NCBI GenBank assembly: GCA_964036045.1
Contig: OZ038383.1
Coordinates: forward strand, 65,539,725-65,603,724
Reading direction: 5' to 3'
Source: Eutreptiella sp. 'Long Island Sound 2002'
Lineage: Eukaryota; Euglenozoa; Euglenophyceae; Eutreptiales; Eutreptiaceae
Length of the DNA stretch: 64,000 nt
The notes beneath the pieces were generated by a model that was not told where the DNA came from, searched no databases, and worked only from the letters and a program-made list of their open reading frames with translations. Made by a program: the position numbers and the translations under genes. This document shows positions 1-10,699 of the stretch, in pieces (the stretch's first letter is position 1; the number at the start of each line of letters is the position of its first letter).

Positions 1-114
1 TGAGAGAAACAAAAATGTTTAAGTGTTAGTCTCAGCACTTTCTTAGGCAAGAAGGGGGGCTGTAGCCTGGATTGAGTACCCCAAGAAAGACATGGTAGTG
101 ACTTTTTCTTACTT

Positions 115-224
115 GAACTGATGGTGGAGAGCTCTCTCTTTCGCCAGGGGCGGCTGCAATGTAAAACAAGCAAGGAGATGTCAGATGAGGCTGCGGACGC
201 GGCCGCCCTTACTTACTTACTTAC
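115..224 (+). mobile_element. 3' end of a (TTAC)-tailed LINE, LINE-B family
   Basis: About 110 bases match, with substitutions, the 3' end of the large minus-strand LINE block that terminates at 10057. Both copies share the GAACTGATGG start, a TGTAAAACAA stretch, the GCGGACGCGGCCGCC segment and then TTAC repeats (209-224 here). Homology stops at about 115, so this looks like a strongly 5'-truncated LINE copy. It abuts the 5' end of the LINE-A coding region, suggesting it inserted into LINE-A or that LINE-A is truncated at this point. Sequence before 115 shows no recognisable feature. Confidence 0.6.
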
Positions 225-1663
225 TGTCCCTACACACTTACCCCAGTGTACCTGCAGTACGTGTGGCATCCTTTTACGGCCCGCACTGGATTAGAGATAA
301 GCACACTTGCGAACCCGTCCTGGACCCCATACTTTCCCGCAACCTCATACTGCTCAGGGATTTCAATGCGGTCACTGAGGCGTCCCACACGACGGCACTA
401 AAGCCAAATATTTGGCCTTGGCTTGTCGCCAAAGAAAGGTCCTCTGCCCCAAGTGACCTCCTGCTCCCGCACTCACCACACACCCCGTACACGCGCATGC
501 ACAGATACGGAGGCTCAAAGAGCTATATTGACCCGGTTTACGGCTCGCGACTTTTTTGTGCCCTTTTTCTGCCATCTGCCGCTTCCGTCCTAGGCTTTTC
601 CAGAGTGCCTGGTGCGCAGGACCACGACCCCGTAGTGGTGAGGACCGTCCCCTGGACGGTGCCGAACGCCCTGCCCCCCCGGTGTGCGCTGTGGAATCGC
701 AGGGACGTCAAACGCTTCCAGCGCGGGATGAGCACCCCGTCACCACAAGCCGAACCCTTAATTGCCCCCGAATCCGTACAGACGGTTTGTCAGTCACTGG
801 CGAGACAGATGCTTGAGGCCATGCGGGTCGTAAATGACTCCCATGCCCCTACCCGGGAACCTGACCCCCCTGTCACCGATTGGGATTCTGTGGTAAATCA
901 GCCGGCCAAGCAAGCCAAGCGCCGCTCCAAGCTGTTTTACCGCCGTGTAAAACATTCCCTCCTGTCCCCCCCGCCCAGTCTACCCTCCCTGTCCCCGGCC
1001 GTAAAATCGAGCGCATACTGCACCGCAATACCCAGTGGTCGGAGGACGCAGCGTCTCTCATTCGTCTGGTTGAGCGCCTCCACGACCTCCCCCCCCATCT
1101 TACTCGAGCTCCGCTCTCTGGCCAGGGCTGCACGGAAGAAATCCCCCGGACCCGATGGAGTCCCCCCCTACCTACTGTACATGTTACCCGACTCTGCCTT
1201 GTCTGTGATCCACTCATGCCTCGTAACGTGTTATGATTCCGGGACCCTGCCCTGTGAGTGTTTGGTCTCAGGGACCTTTTGCCTTTTCAGAGGAAGGGCA
1301 AAATGGCAGGATCCTGACCGCTGGCGCCCCATCGCCATGAGTAATTCGATTTACCGACCCCTCATGCGATGGGTCCACACCACCCTATACTCCCTGCACT
1401 CCCCCCAGCTACACCCACGTCAATTTTGCGGTAAACAGGGACACTCCCCAGCACAGGCCACCCACGCCTTTATGCATGATGTCGGACAGTTTGACAGGCG
1501 CGAAGCCATCCTAGCCTTCGACGTCTATCATGCCTTCGATAGCTTCCCCGAAACACCTCATCTGCACAGTCCTAGACAGAGTTTGTACTCCGCTCAAGTT
1601 GCTGCGCATCATTTCCCTGGCACTCGAGCACGGAGCCAATTTTATCAGGGGCACCCCGAATGA
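225..1663 (+). pseudogene. LINE-A endonuclease C-terminal half and RT N-terminal half
   Basis: A continuous frame of about 480 residues. Residues 58-63 (RDFNAV) match the GDFN motif of APE-type endonucleases with G changed to R. SKSYIDPVYG (111-120) matches the S-x-IDxI region, and DHDPV (146-150) the terminal SDHxPV motif. The RT then begins: SPGPDGVPP near nt 1142, WRPIAMSN near nt 1321, FCGKQGHSPAQA near nt 1428, and the block-A aspartate in FDVYHAFDSF near nt 1520. The frame is lost around 1550, and RT continues in another frame. The N-terminal third of the endonuclease is missing, consistent with truncation at the TTAC junction. Confidence 0.75.
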
Positions 1664-2552
1664 AGTTTTTACCACCACCTATGGAGTCAAGCAGGAATGT
1701 CCCCTCTCCTGTTCCATTTTCATCGTAGTTTTGGAGATCTCCCTGCGCTACCTTGCGTGTCGCGGTATAGTTTTCTGTGCGTACGTGGACAACATCAGGG
1801 CCCAAGTCCCCCCAGAAAGAAGCCAAGCGATTGCCGACACAGTTCGGGAGGCCCTGTCGCTTATAGCCTGCCAGTGCAACGTTCTGAAGAGTGAACGCCT
1901 TCCCCTCGTCTCCGCACCCCCTGTTGCACCCTCCCTCCCAAGGTACCTCAACCCTTCATCTCCCGTTCGGGTGTCAGGTCCCTCGCCATGGTCCAGTGTA
2001 CATGCAGAGGAGCCACCGACGTGGGCTCTGAGCACGGTGCACCGGATTAAGGCAGTGCAACACCTGATGCATCTGAGTCACCCTCTCCCTGCTTGCTTCG
2101 ACCTGAGATCGGCTTTGGACCTCATCCGCGCCGAGCTCAGCGCTCAGATTGCGGAATTACATGCGCAGCCCATTCAAGTACTGGACCGGGTTCGCCTAAT
2201 CAATACAATGGTCCTCCCGAGACTTGATTACCGTACCGAATGTCTGCCCCTCTCCCGAGAACAGTTACTCGACCTTTCCTCCGTTGTCGAGAGGTTTGTC
2301 CTAGGTGTCACTGGCCTGCCCCCCCTCGTCACCAAGAAAACCTTCTACACACACCGCCGCCACGGCCTTGGCCTCTCATTTTACCCCGTCCTCTACCCTA
2401 CACGTGTCCTGGACGCCCTCCATCGTAATACCGGTCTCCCTAAATTTTTCATGTCCCCCCCTAGCTTCCCCCTCTCACCATACAACTTGTTCCTGTCGGC
2501 CGCCAGCCAGCTGGGATCCCCCAAAGACGCACCAACCCCCCCCTGCCCGTGA
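1530..2552 (+). pseudogene. LINE-A RT palm/thumb (frameshifted continuation)
   Basis: This frame continues the RT after a frameshift. GVKQECPLSCSIF (nt 1684 onward) is block B (consensus GVPQGCPLSP). The catalytic box that should read YADD is YVDN (nt about 1779-1792), so the second catalytic aspartate is lost. Thumb-like sequence follows, with DRVRLINTMVLPRLDY typical of LINE RT C-termini. It stops at 2552 just before the RNase H frame. An active enzyme is not possible as read. Confidence 0.75.
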
Positions 2553-3110
2553 TGTGGCAGGCGCAATCCACCATACGCGACGCCATTCCTCTTCTATCCA
2601 TATCAGGGTTGACAGTATATCTCCTCCCACATCGCTCTTCCCCTGATGCCACTTACACGGACGGTAGCAAGCTCGGCTACCCCCTGTCGTCAGGCGCCTC
2701 TGCTGTGCTCTGCAGCGGCACTATCGCCGTCTGTCGCGTCCCAGGAGTGCTAAACTCCTACATGGCCGAGTTAGTTGGTGCCCTTCTAGGCTCCTCCCTC
2801 TCCCCCGATGGTCAGGGTATCAGTCTGGACTGCCAAGGTGCCATAGCCGCGTTGCACAGCCTTCAGCGCCCTGTCCGGCAGGCCTTCTGGGTCCAGCAAG
2901 TATGGTCATCGGTCCTAAGCCGAGGCCAGTCCCTCGAGTGGGTAGAAGGGCACGTCGGGCATGAGTTCAACGAGGTGTCTGACACCTACGCTAAAGTTGG
3001 TACCACCCTGCCCCTACCCCCACCCATGGTTCCTTCTACACCGTGGGACGTCATCCGCTGCGGCAAACGAGTCCTGCCCCCCACTAAGGTCTGGACACAC
3101 AACCTCATCC
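2549..3110 (+). pseudogene. LINE-A RNase H domain
   Basis: An RNase H fold is recognised from YTDGSKLG (nt about 2653; first catalytic Asp), AELVGALLG (Glu), SLDCQGAIAAL (second Asp) and WVEGHVGHEFNEVSDTYAK (H...NE...D, nt about 2940-2995). All four acidic positions are present. It degrades the RNA strand of the RNA/DNA hybrid during target-primed reverse transcription. After WDVIRCGKRV the frame runs without a stop into the tandem array to 4123, but the array translation is almost certainly not part of the protein. Confidence 0.8.
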
Positions 3111-3119
3111 CCTTGCACA

Positions 3120-3895
3120 CACATGACCAGGCCACTTGGCTCCTGTTCACCGGTGTGCCCGCGTGGTTTGTTGTGTTGTGTCTGCGGTGTCCTGGGCCAC
3201 TTTGCTCCTGTTCACCGGTGCGCCCGCTCGGTGTGTTGTGTTGCGTGTCCGGATTCCTGGGCCCCTTGGCTCCCGTTCACCGGTGTGCCCGCTGGGTGTG
3301 TTGTGTTGCGTGTGCGGTGTCCTGGGCCACTTGGCTCTTGTTCACCGATGCGCCCGCTCAGTGTGTTGCTTTGCGTGCGCGGTCTCCTGGGCCACTGGGC
3401 TCCTGTTCAACGGTGTGCCTGCTCTGTCTTTCGTTTTGTTTGTGCGGTGTCCTGGTCCACTTGGCTACTGTTCACCAGTGTGCCCGCGTGGTTCCCTGCG
3501 TTGTGTCTGCGGTGTCCTGGGCCACTTGGCTCCTGCTCTCCGGTGCGCCAGCTCGGTGTGTTGTGTTGCGTGTGCGGTGTCCTGGGCCCCTTGGCTCCCG
3601 TTCACCGGTGTGCCTGCTGGGTGTGTTGTGTTGCGTGTGCGGTGTCCTGGGCCACTTGGCTCCTTTTCACGGTTGCGCCCGCTCGGTGTGTTGCTTTGCG
3701 TGCGCGGTGTCCTGGGCCACTTGGCTCATGTTTACCGGTGTGCCTGCTCCGTCTTTTGTTTTGTTTGTGCCGTGTCCTGGGCCACTTGGCTCCTGTTCAT
3801 CGGTGTCCCCGCTCGGTGTGCTGTTTTGTGTGTGCGGTGTTGTGGGCCTCTTGACTCCTGTTCACCGGTGTGCCAGGCCGTGGTGTCCCGTCCCA
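3120..3895 (+). repeat. Tandem array of about 63-66-bp units in LINE-A
   Basis: About twelve head-to-tail monomers share a core reading GTCCTGGGCCACTTGGCTCC followed by TGTTCACCGGTG. They differ in a middle segment (GTGTGTTGTGTTGCG versus CTGTCTTTCGTTTTG), so several monomer types alternate. The array begins directly after the RNase H domain and ends about 120 bases before a polypyrimidine tract. All three plus frames are largely open because the repeats lack stop codons; I do not read it as protein. Confidence 0.9.
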
Positions 3896-4014
3896 TTTGC
3901 TGCCCTCGCCGCATGTGTGTGTGTGGTGTCCTGGCCCACGGGTGCCTGTTCACCGGTGTGCGCGCTGTGTGCGGTGCGTGTGTGCCGTTGGTGGTCGTGT
4001 CCCTCTTCCTCCCC

Positions 4015-4056
4015 CCCTAATTTTTTTTTTCCTCCTGTGTTTTTGTTTTTCTTGCA
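4015..4056 (+). promoter_or_regulatory. 3' splice-site-like polypyrimidine tract and CAG
   Basis: A CCCTAAT branch-like motif is followed by about 35 nearly pure pyrimidines and TTGCAG at 4051-4056. This is a textbook 3' splice-site shape. It directly follows the LINE-A array, so the array might lie in an intron or merely resemble one. No matching 5' donor could be fixed. Confidence 0.35.
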
Positions 4057-4123
4057 GTGGAAAAAAGGGGGGCGCGCGTACACTGCAGGCACAGGCACGG
4101 ACAGCTGTGCAGCGGTGCAATAG

Positions 4124-6748
4124 TGTTGAGGTCTCTGGCGTGTGTCGGAAGCCAAGCCAAAGCATGCCTATATTTTTATGTACTGTGGTCCCTGAACACA
4201 CATGCAAGTGCTTGGGTTAGAAATCGACCTCATTTCGGAAAGTCGATTTTAGGCATGCAAGCACAAAATGTGGCCACGTGGGTTATAATGGACATATATG
4301 CACACTCCGGGGAAGACAGGTGATATGACCCGGTTGTTGAGGCATGCAAAGAGGGAGATTATACCAACTCAACATATTTCTACATGTACTCCGGCGCCAA
4401 GTACATGAGATTGCAAAATTTTTGGAAACTCCCAAAAATGTATAACCATTTGGGCATATTGAGCTGGGAGCCAATGGCCTGAACATGAGGGTGTTAGGGG
4501 TAAACCCTCATCAATGGTGCCTATGAGGCACATTAGGTCGCCCTAGGGTGCTTCAACGCGCGAGTCCCTTGTTATTTGACTTGGGGGATTCAAGCGCGTC
4601 TCGAGATTTCTCCTCACGGGAAAAATCAGCGACTTATGTCAAAAATTAGAGAAACAAATTGCGGAACACTCGAAGTGTTTTGCGCCGTTAATTCTTCAAA
4701 AAACCACTTTAAAAATTTGGCTCATCAGAGCGGCCACACGGGCGACACCAACATTTGCGACTGCGACGACGGGCGCCTGTTGGCACCTATTACACCCTGA
4801 TCGAATTCTGATGAAATTCGGCTACCAACATAAAATTGTTGGAATTTCTTGATTGCCTGAAGCCACTCGCGGCAATTAACGACGAGGTCGGGAGACGTGA
4901 ATTCTGCAGCAACCGCAGACAAGGAAAAGCTTGGTATCTCAGCAGAAGGAGGGGGATACCTCAGGGACGTCGTAAGGGTCCTCATGGGGAGCCAAAGAGG
5001 CGGTCCTCACAAGGCTGGTTAATCCCAAAACACTCCCCCCCAAAGACGCAAGTAGGGCTTGTGTCTGGAAAGACCATTTGGGAATGACCTAGCAGAACTG
5101 CACAGTAGGGAGGGAAGGATGGGTATTTGAAATCCCGGACCAGCTGTGAATTACCTGAACACCCCCCCCACCAGGCACAAGTATCCCCGAAAGGCGTACT
5201 TGGGCGGAACATACCTCTGAAATTAGGGACTTCACCCTTACCAGCCCACACATGTGCTCTACACACAAACAGGACATACATGGCACCATCGCAGGCGACG
5301 CCCGCATATGGCACTCAGTCATGCACACTGCAGTGACGGCAGTAGACAAAACAGAAGTTACACATACACCACATGGGGGTAGACCCCAAAAATGGGCCAG
5401 TAGCATGGAAGCAAAGCTCACTGGCTGGAATTCAGCCCAGAGGGTGCCGCAGCTTGGTTATCACCCTCCTGTAGGGGGACCCTCTGGCGCTCAAGGTTCC
5501 CGGGGTGTGATGACACAGGTTCCACACATCTGTGGTATCACATACCTTCCCTGAGCCTCGGCAGCTCCCTTACCTGCATCAATCGGCCAATGCCGTTTTC
5601 CAGGTCCCTTTTAACCCGCTATTGTGAGCCAGGAACAAGGTTCAGGCCAATGCACAATGTGGGTTAGGTCTGTATAACTCTCCTGAACTCAATTGAATTC
5701 AGGATGCGAGTTCCTGTAACCGCACCCACGCAACTCGGATTCGAAACTCAGCAAACAACAGGGCATGCTGTAATGACACTCTGTAAAGTACAATCAACCT
5801 TTGTCACTGCATAAAACACCAATGACATCCACTGCCGGCTGTGACGGTGACTCCTGAGGAGGGCAAACAGTCAATGCTGGCTCAACTGCGTGTCAAAAGG
5901 GTGACACGCCAAGAAAAGTGGAAAGAAAAGCGAGGAAGGGTGGAGAATAACGAAAAAACATAACAAAGAGATACATGCACGGATCCATGTCTGGTTCCAC
6001 AGTCCTGACAGAGGTGCACACCAACACTCTCTCCATGCCGAGGCACGTCGGAGCGTCATAGGCTGCCGTTGCTACAACAGGCTGTGCCGGGGGCACATGA
6101 TCAGGGTGGCCTGTGCACACGACGCCGCTCTACTAAGCAGATCAGGAACTAAGCCATTGTGAGACGATGAGTCGCAGACCGCCTCTCAGCCGTTCGACGA
6201 TGTGTGTCTCTGCCTGTAGTCCTGGACTAGGCAACTGTACTGCCCTATAGAATGTCCAGGAGGATGTGAGTCTACGTAGAAACACGGACGGAGTTTCGAC
6301 GCCACGTCCTTACCCTACTCACAGCTGCACGCTCTTCCAAGGGCAAATACCGTCTGCACCTTGGCGTCATGGCGGCTGCTGGTTTCCGTCGCATCTGCTG
6401 CAGGACGGCCATCTTTTGCAGACCTTTCTCCTAGGCAACAAGGAAACTGTGGTCTTGGCTGGTTGCGACGGCTCACCCACATAACATACAAACCACAATG
6501 ATGAGGAACCTGATAACAACTGACACGAAAGGCTGTACAAAAATGTGCTCTCCACTCCCCGATCCCGGGAGGGCCCACGTGCAACAGTGGTTGAAAAAAA
6601 AGAAAATCGCATTGGGGTTCAGATCAGTCAATCAGCAAGCAGCGGAAAAACAGCGTCAGCAGAAGTAGGCACAATCCTGGTTCTAGAGAACTTGCCATTA
6701 CATCAGGATCGTGTCGAGGTACAACGACAGGAACGGCGATGCACCACC
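4124..6748. other. No recognisable gene
   Basis: Mixed-composition DNA with only short open frames and no recognisable domain. Part of it should be the 3' end of LINE-A, and the right-hand part the 3' flank of Gypsy-3 beyond the LINE-C1 insertion (on the minus strand Gypsy-3 sequence would resume at 6748). I could not identify an LTR in it. Confidence 0.5.
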
Positions 6749-6756
6749 ATTTGCAG
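6749..6756. repeat. Left copy of candidate target-site duplication of LINE-C1
   Basis: ATTTGCAG occurs here and again at 9603-9610, bracketing the segment homologous to LINE-C2. Eight bases is short, so chance is possible. However, both copies sit exactly where homology to the second family member begins and ends. Confidence 0.5.
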
Positions 6757-9602
6757 ATAGGTAGGTATGTATGTGCACTTTGTTGTGGAGAGGCAGCCCT
6801 TGGTTCCCCCTGGCGTTGCCGCTGTGACGAACAGGAAGGGGCTCCGCGCTTGAAGAGGGGAGGTGACTTACATCCCGCTAGACCTGACCGGTGGCCCCCA
6901 ACAAAGCGGCCCCGGGCAACAGGGGAGGGCTGATTGACGCCAGCGTGATGTACTCGTCATGCCGGGAGGGTGGGCCCCCGTGTATGCGCACGTCCCCTCC
7001 TTTGGGCCGAACCCTAGGGGTTCACCGGACTTCCTGGCGTATCCGGCTCCGAAGGCATGCATGCATGTTCTTGGTACTTGGGTTCCGAGGTGCTTGGGTG
7101 TCACACGCTCCGCCTCGAGTCCCAAAGCAGCGCAGGCCCCTGGATGCAGCCTCACCCCGGTCTCCGGATCTTGTCTGGCCGGGTCACCTGCATGGCACGG
7201 GCTGCCTCAGTGCCCGGGCTATGGACACTGGGTTTCCTACTGTTGCGTGGCGCTTGTGTTTGGGTCTGGCTTATGCTGGGGCTCGGGTTTCGGCTGTGCC
7301 CCGCCACTCCTGACTGGGGTGTTGCGGTGTTTGTGCGCTTGTGTGCGCGCTCTGCTTGTACCCCGCCACTCCTGGCTGGGGTGTGCGGTGTGGGTGTGTG
7401 TGCTTGGGTTCGGGTTGGGGCCGCCCCCCAACACTCCTGGTTGGGGTGTCGGTGTTTGTGTCTGCTTGTGTGCGCGCTCCGCTTGTACCCCACAACTCCT
7501 GCCTGGGGTTTGCGGTTTTGATGTGTGTGCTTGGGCTCGGATTTGGGCTGCGCCCTGCCACACCTGGCTGGGGTGTTGAGGTGTGTGCGTGCTTGTGTTT
7601 GTGCTCTGCCTGTACCCCGCCACTCCTGGCTGGGCTGTGAGGCGTGGGTGTGTGTGCTTGGGCTCGGGCTTCGTCTGCACCCCGTCACTCCTCACTCGGG
7701 TGTTCGGGTGTGCGTCTTTGTGTACGCGCTCCGCTTCTACCCCGCCACTTCTGGTTGGGGTGTGCGTCGTGGGGGTGTGTGCTTGGGCTCGGGTTTCGGC
7801 TGCGCCCCGCCCCTCCTGGCTGGGGTGTTGGGGTGCGTGTGTGCTCCCGTGTGCGCGCTTCGCTTGTACCCCGCCACTCCTGGCTGGGGTGTACGGTGGG
7901 TGTGTGTGTGTGTAAGTTGGCGTTTCAGCTGCGCCCCGCCACTCCTGGCTGCGGTGTTCGGGTGCGTGTGCGTTTGCGTGCGCGCTCCTCCGGTACCCCG
8001 CCACTCCTGGCTGGGGTGTGCGGTGTGGGTGTGTGTGCTTGGGCTCGGGGTTCGGCTGGACCCCGCCCCTCCTGGCTGGGGTGTTGGGGTGTGTGTGTTT
8101 GTGTGCTCGCTCCGCTTGTGCCCTGCCACTCCTGGCTGGGCCGTGTGGTGTCGGTGTGTGTGCTTCGGCTCGGGTTTCGGCTGCACCCCGCCACTCCTGG
8201 CTGGGGTGTTGGCGTGTGTGTGTGTTCATGTGCGCACTCCGCTGGTGCCCCTGCCACTCCTGGCTGGGGTGCGCGGTGTGGGTGCGTGTGCTTGGGCTCT
8301 GGCTTTGGCTGCGCCCTGCCAGCCTAGGCTGGGGTGTTTGGGGTGTGCGTGTACGCGCTCAGCTTTTACCCCGCCACTCCTGGCTGCGGTTTGCTGTGTT
8401 GGTGTGCGTGCTTGGGCTCGGGTTTCGGCTGCGCCCCGCCACTGCTGGCTGCGGTGTTGGGCTGTGTGTGCGCTCGTCTGCGCGCTCCGCTCCTACCCCG
8501 CCACTCCTGGCTGGGGTGTACGGTGCGCCTGTGTGTGCTTGGGCTCAGGTTTTGGCTGTGCCCCGCCAAACCCCGGCTTGGGTGCGGGGGTGTTTGTGCG
8601 TTTGCTTGCGCGCTCCGCATGTATCCCACCACTCCTGGCTGTGGTGTGCGGTCTGGGTGTGTGTTCTGAGGCTCAGGTTTTGCCTGCGCGCCGCCACTCC
8701 TGGCTGGGGTTTCTGGGTGTGTGTGTGCTTGTGTGCGCGCTCCGCTTGTACCCCGCCACTGGGGGCTGGGGTGTGCTGTGTGGGCGTGTGTGCTTGGGCT
8801 CGGGTTTGGTCTGTGCCCCGCCGCTCCTGGCTGGGGTAGTGGGGTGTGTGTGCGTTTGCGTGCGCGCTCCCCTCGTACCCCACCACTCCTGGCTGGGGTG
8901 TGCGGTGTGAATGTGTGTGCTTGGGCTCTGGTTTCAGCTGTGCCCGGCAACTCCTGACTGGGGTGTTGGGCTGTGTGTGTGCCTGTGTGCGCGCTCCGCT
9001 TGTACCCCGCCACTCCTGCCTGGGGTTTGTGGTGTGTGGGTTTGGTGTTGCCTGGCACCTCTTCCTGTGGCGTGGTTTGTTGCGTGTTGTGCGCCCTGCC
9101 CGGGTCTCCGGCACCCGGTGGCCGTTGTTGCTTGGCACCTGTCCGTGTGCCTTGCTTGTGGCCGGCGGCGTGCCTATCTGGCCTGCCTGGTGGCCCCGCG
9201 TGGTGTGTCGCACATTGTTCAGTCCGGTCGCTCTCCGTGCTCGGGTCTTCTCTCCCGACGCCGTGGTGCCTTTCCCCACCCTGGGGGCTTGCGCCCCTGG
9301 CTTTACTGGGTGGCTGCGTGGGGCACGTGGAGGCCGGCCGGGAACCGGGCTCATTGTGCCTGCCGCTGGCCCCCGCCGAGGCAGGCGCGCTGGGCTCGCT
9401 CCGCGTCGTACCTGTTCGGGGTCCTGCGATGGGGTTGTCCGTGGCGGATCCCTCCGGCGTCGGTCTTGGGCTGCGTGCGCTGCGGTGGTTTGGGTGTGTG
9501 GACCCAGTCACTGATGTCTCCGGTTTCCCGTACCGTCCGCCTACGGAAGGGGGACTCGATCTGTGCACGGGGTCTGTTTCGTGTGGACGCCGGTGCACGG
9601 CT
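6757..9602 (-). mobile_element. LINE-C1: array-bearing LINE 3' fragment
   Basis: This segment is homologous, inverted, to about 25700-28014 (LINE-C2). In the orientation chosen its 3' end is at 6757, where the minus strand ends in CATACATACCTACCTAT. That resembles the (CTAC)n tail at the 3' end of LINE-C2, and the two copies then differ only at their 5' ends, as expected for LINE 5' truncation. It contains a unique 3' part (6757-7290), a dimeric tandem array (7290-9030) and a unique 5' part (9030-9602). No RT domain remains. Alternative: a non-autonomous repeat of unknown class in the opposite orientation. Confidence 0.55.
7290..9030 (-). repeat. Dimeric tandem array in LINE-C1
   Basis: Two related monomers of about 63 and 66 bases alternate. 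Both contain CCGCCACTCCTGGCTGGGGTGT (plus strand). One continues with TTGTGTGCGCGCTCCGCTTGT and the other with TGTGCTTGGGCTCGGGTTTCG. The higher-order period is therefore about 129 bases, with roughly 13-14 dimers. Frames in both strands stay open for hundreds of codons because the unit lacks stops. The same array occurs inverted at 26270-27510. Confidence 0.9.
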
Positions 9603-9610
9603 ATTTGCAG
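9603..9610. repeat. Right copy of candidate target-site duplication of LINE-C1
   Basis: ATTTGCAG, identical to 6749-6756, at the end of homology with LINE-C2. Confidence 0.5.
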
Positions 9611-9669
9611 CCGGACCTAGTTTATCATTCCCTTGGGAGGGTCCTCCGTTCCACAGATTCCCGAAGGTA

Positions 9670-10045
9670 TCAATCAAAGACCCCCCCCTGAGGCTCCGGC
9701 TGAGGTTCAGGCTCAGGCTCAGGCTCAGCCTGAGGCTTCAGCTCAGCCTCAGGCGGCCAGGAGCACAGAAGGCTATCCCCCTGTTGCCATTTAAATTGGA
9801 AATCATCCACTTGGACCTTTTGCACATTAAAGTGACTGAGGTCCCCGTGGAGTCCATGCTGCATATTATATTTCATCCACGTACTGTTGATGTCCTGAAG
9901 AAAACTGGTGACGTGGTGCCATTCCAGGCAGGCATGATCAGGAAATTTAACATATCACCAAAGCTCGGCACCGAGTGAAATTTGCCGGCTGCGTTTTTTG
10001 CTGCCCTTGGCCCCTTTTCCACGCCATTCATGCGTGTCAACCCCA
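9670..10045 (-). pseudogene. Gypsy-3 integrase tail and chromodomain-like segment
   Basis: Reading leftward from 10045, the frame continues the integrase C-terminus interrupted at 20820: it runs DGVDTHEWRGKGAKGS, a basic KKRSRQ stretch and then LGAELW, followed by a TGA at about 9978. Past that single stop the same frame gives YVKFPDHACLEWHHVTSFL and DINSTWMKYN. This resembles the VKW...W(E/H)xxxxxL core of a chromodomain, the module chromoviruses use to target chromatin. It ends in a Glu-Pro-rich tail (9680-9760, a GGCTCA-type repeat in DNA). The plus strand is also open across 9780-9978, but lacks a family match. Confidence 0.55.
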
Positions 10046-10056
10046 TCCACCACGTA
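10046..10056. repeat. Target-site duplication, left copy (LINE-B block)
   Basis: TCCACCACGTA is repeated exactly at 20820-20830. The Gypsy-3 integrase frame breaks at one copy and resumes at the other, which makes this a convincing 11-bp duplication. Confidence 0.85.
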
Positions 10057-10078
10057 AGTAAGTAAGTAAGTAAGTAAG
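10054..10078 (-). repeat. (TTAC)n 3' tail of LINE-B
   Basis: Six copies of GTAA on the plus strand, i.e. TTAC on the minus strand, at the 3' end of the LINE. The first bases overlap the CGTA of the target duplication, suggesting microhomology between tail and target. Confidence 0.8.
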
Positions 10079-10474
10079 GGCGGCCGCGTCCGCAGCCTGA
10101 TCTGACACCTCCTTGTTTGTTTTACATGGTGGCCGCCTCTGGCGGGAAGGAGTGCTCTCGACCATCAGTTCCCCTGGCGACCCCTGTCTCACCTCATTGC
10201 CGAGAACTTCAACAAGTTTCCTTTGGGGCATGACCGGCGGTAGGCTCCCTGCAGTCGCTGCCCTCACGGTTTCAGCTCCTTCCGGTCGCCCTCTGAAGGA
10301 TCCCCCGACCTTCCCCCCATAGCACAGCCTATTGGGCGCCTGCAGGCCGGTTTCCTGTCGATAGCCCTCGCCGACAGCGGAGCATTTACCTCTGTCAACC
10401 ACATTCCACCACTCCCCATCCCTCACGGGCTGGAGTACCCACTCGGCTCCCGGATGCACTTGGTTGTCGTCCAT
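10079..10474 (-). pseudogene. LINE-B 3'-terminal open segment
   Basis: An open minus-strand frame ends in PCKTNKEVSDQAADAAALTY, with the TTAC tail read as LTYLLT. The same peptide pattern, with substitutions, can be read at 115-224. This may be coding or simply a conserved LINE 3' terminus. No domain was recognised. Confidence 0.35.
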
Positions 10475-10699
10475 CCACGGCTGGAGGCCAGGGGGCGACC
10501 CTTTCCACGTTCCCCCTGGTCCCGCTCACGCGTGAACCTACGTGTACTCAGGCCATTGACCCAGGGATCTCAAGGTCAACCCTCACCCCTGCGGACACCT
10601 CACGGTCGTCCCGGAGTTCAGGGCATTTTCCCAACTTCCCGTGGCCAGGTTCCCCATGGTTCGCCCATGGTTCACCACTCCATGGCGACTGGTTTCCCA

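Larger units (their letters stand above)
225..4123 (+). mobile_element. LINE-A: degenerate APE-type non-LTR retrotransposon with RNase H and a 3' tandem array
   Basis: On the plus strand the order is AP-endonuclease remnant, LINE reverse transcriptase, RNase H, a 63-bp tandem array and a polypyrimidine/CAG segment. This is the normal order of an RNase H-bearing LINE (I or RTE/Jockey-like superfamilies). The endonuclease lacks its N-terminal half. Reading frame changes near 1540 and at 2550 and the loss of an RT catalytic residue make it a dead copy. The 3' boundary is uncertain; 4123 is where the last open frame stops. Confidence 0.75.

Noticed and set aside
195-231. NotI-type site and clean TTAC repeats, here and at 10054-10090, as cloning linker contamination
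   Set aside because: The two copies share over 100 diverged bases beyond the site, and one is bounded by an 11-bp target duplication, so they are natural.
5089-6120. Small minus-strand open frames (75-110 codons) as genes
   Set aside because: No start context, domain or composition evidence; consistent with chance frames in transposon flanks.
7237-8910. Long open frames (300-460 codons) on both strands across the dimeric array
   Set aside because: Several frames on both strands are open at once and follow the repeat unit exactly; the unit simply lacks stops. No domain or conserved single frame.
7290-9030. CRISPR-like array
   Set aside because: Monomers are contiguous and related over their full length; there are no unique spacers and the context is eukaryotic transposons.
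9780-9978. Plus-strand open frame ending at 9978 as a host exon
   Set aside because: The minus strand reads in frame with the Gypsy-3 integrase tail and chromodomain-like sequence, which explains the region better.
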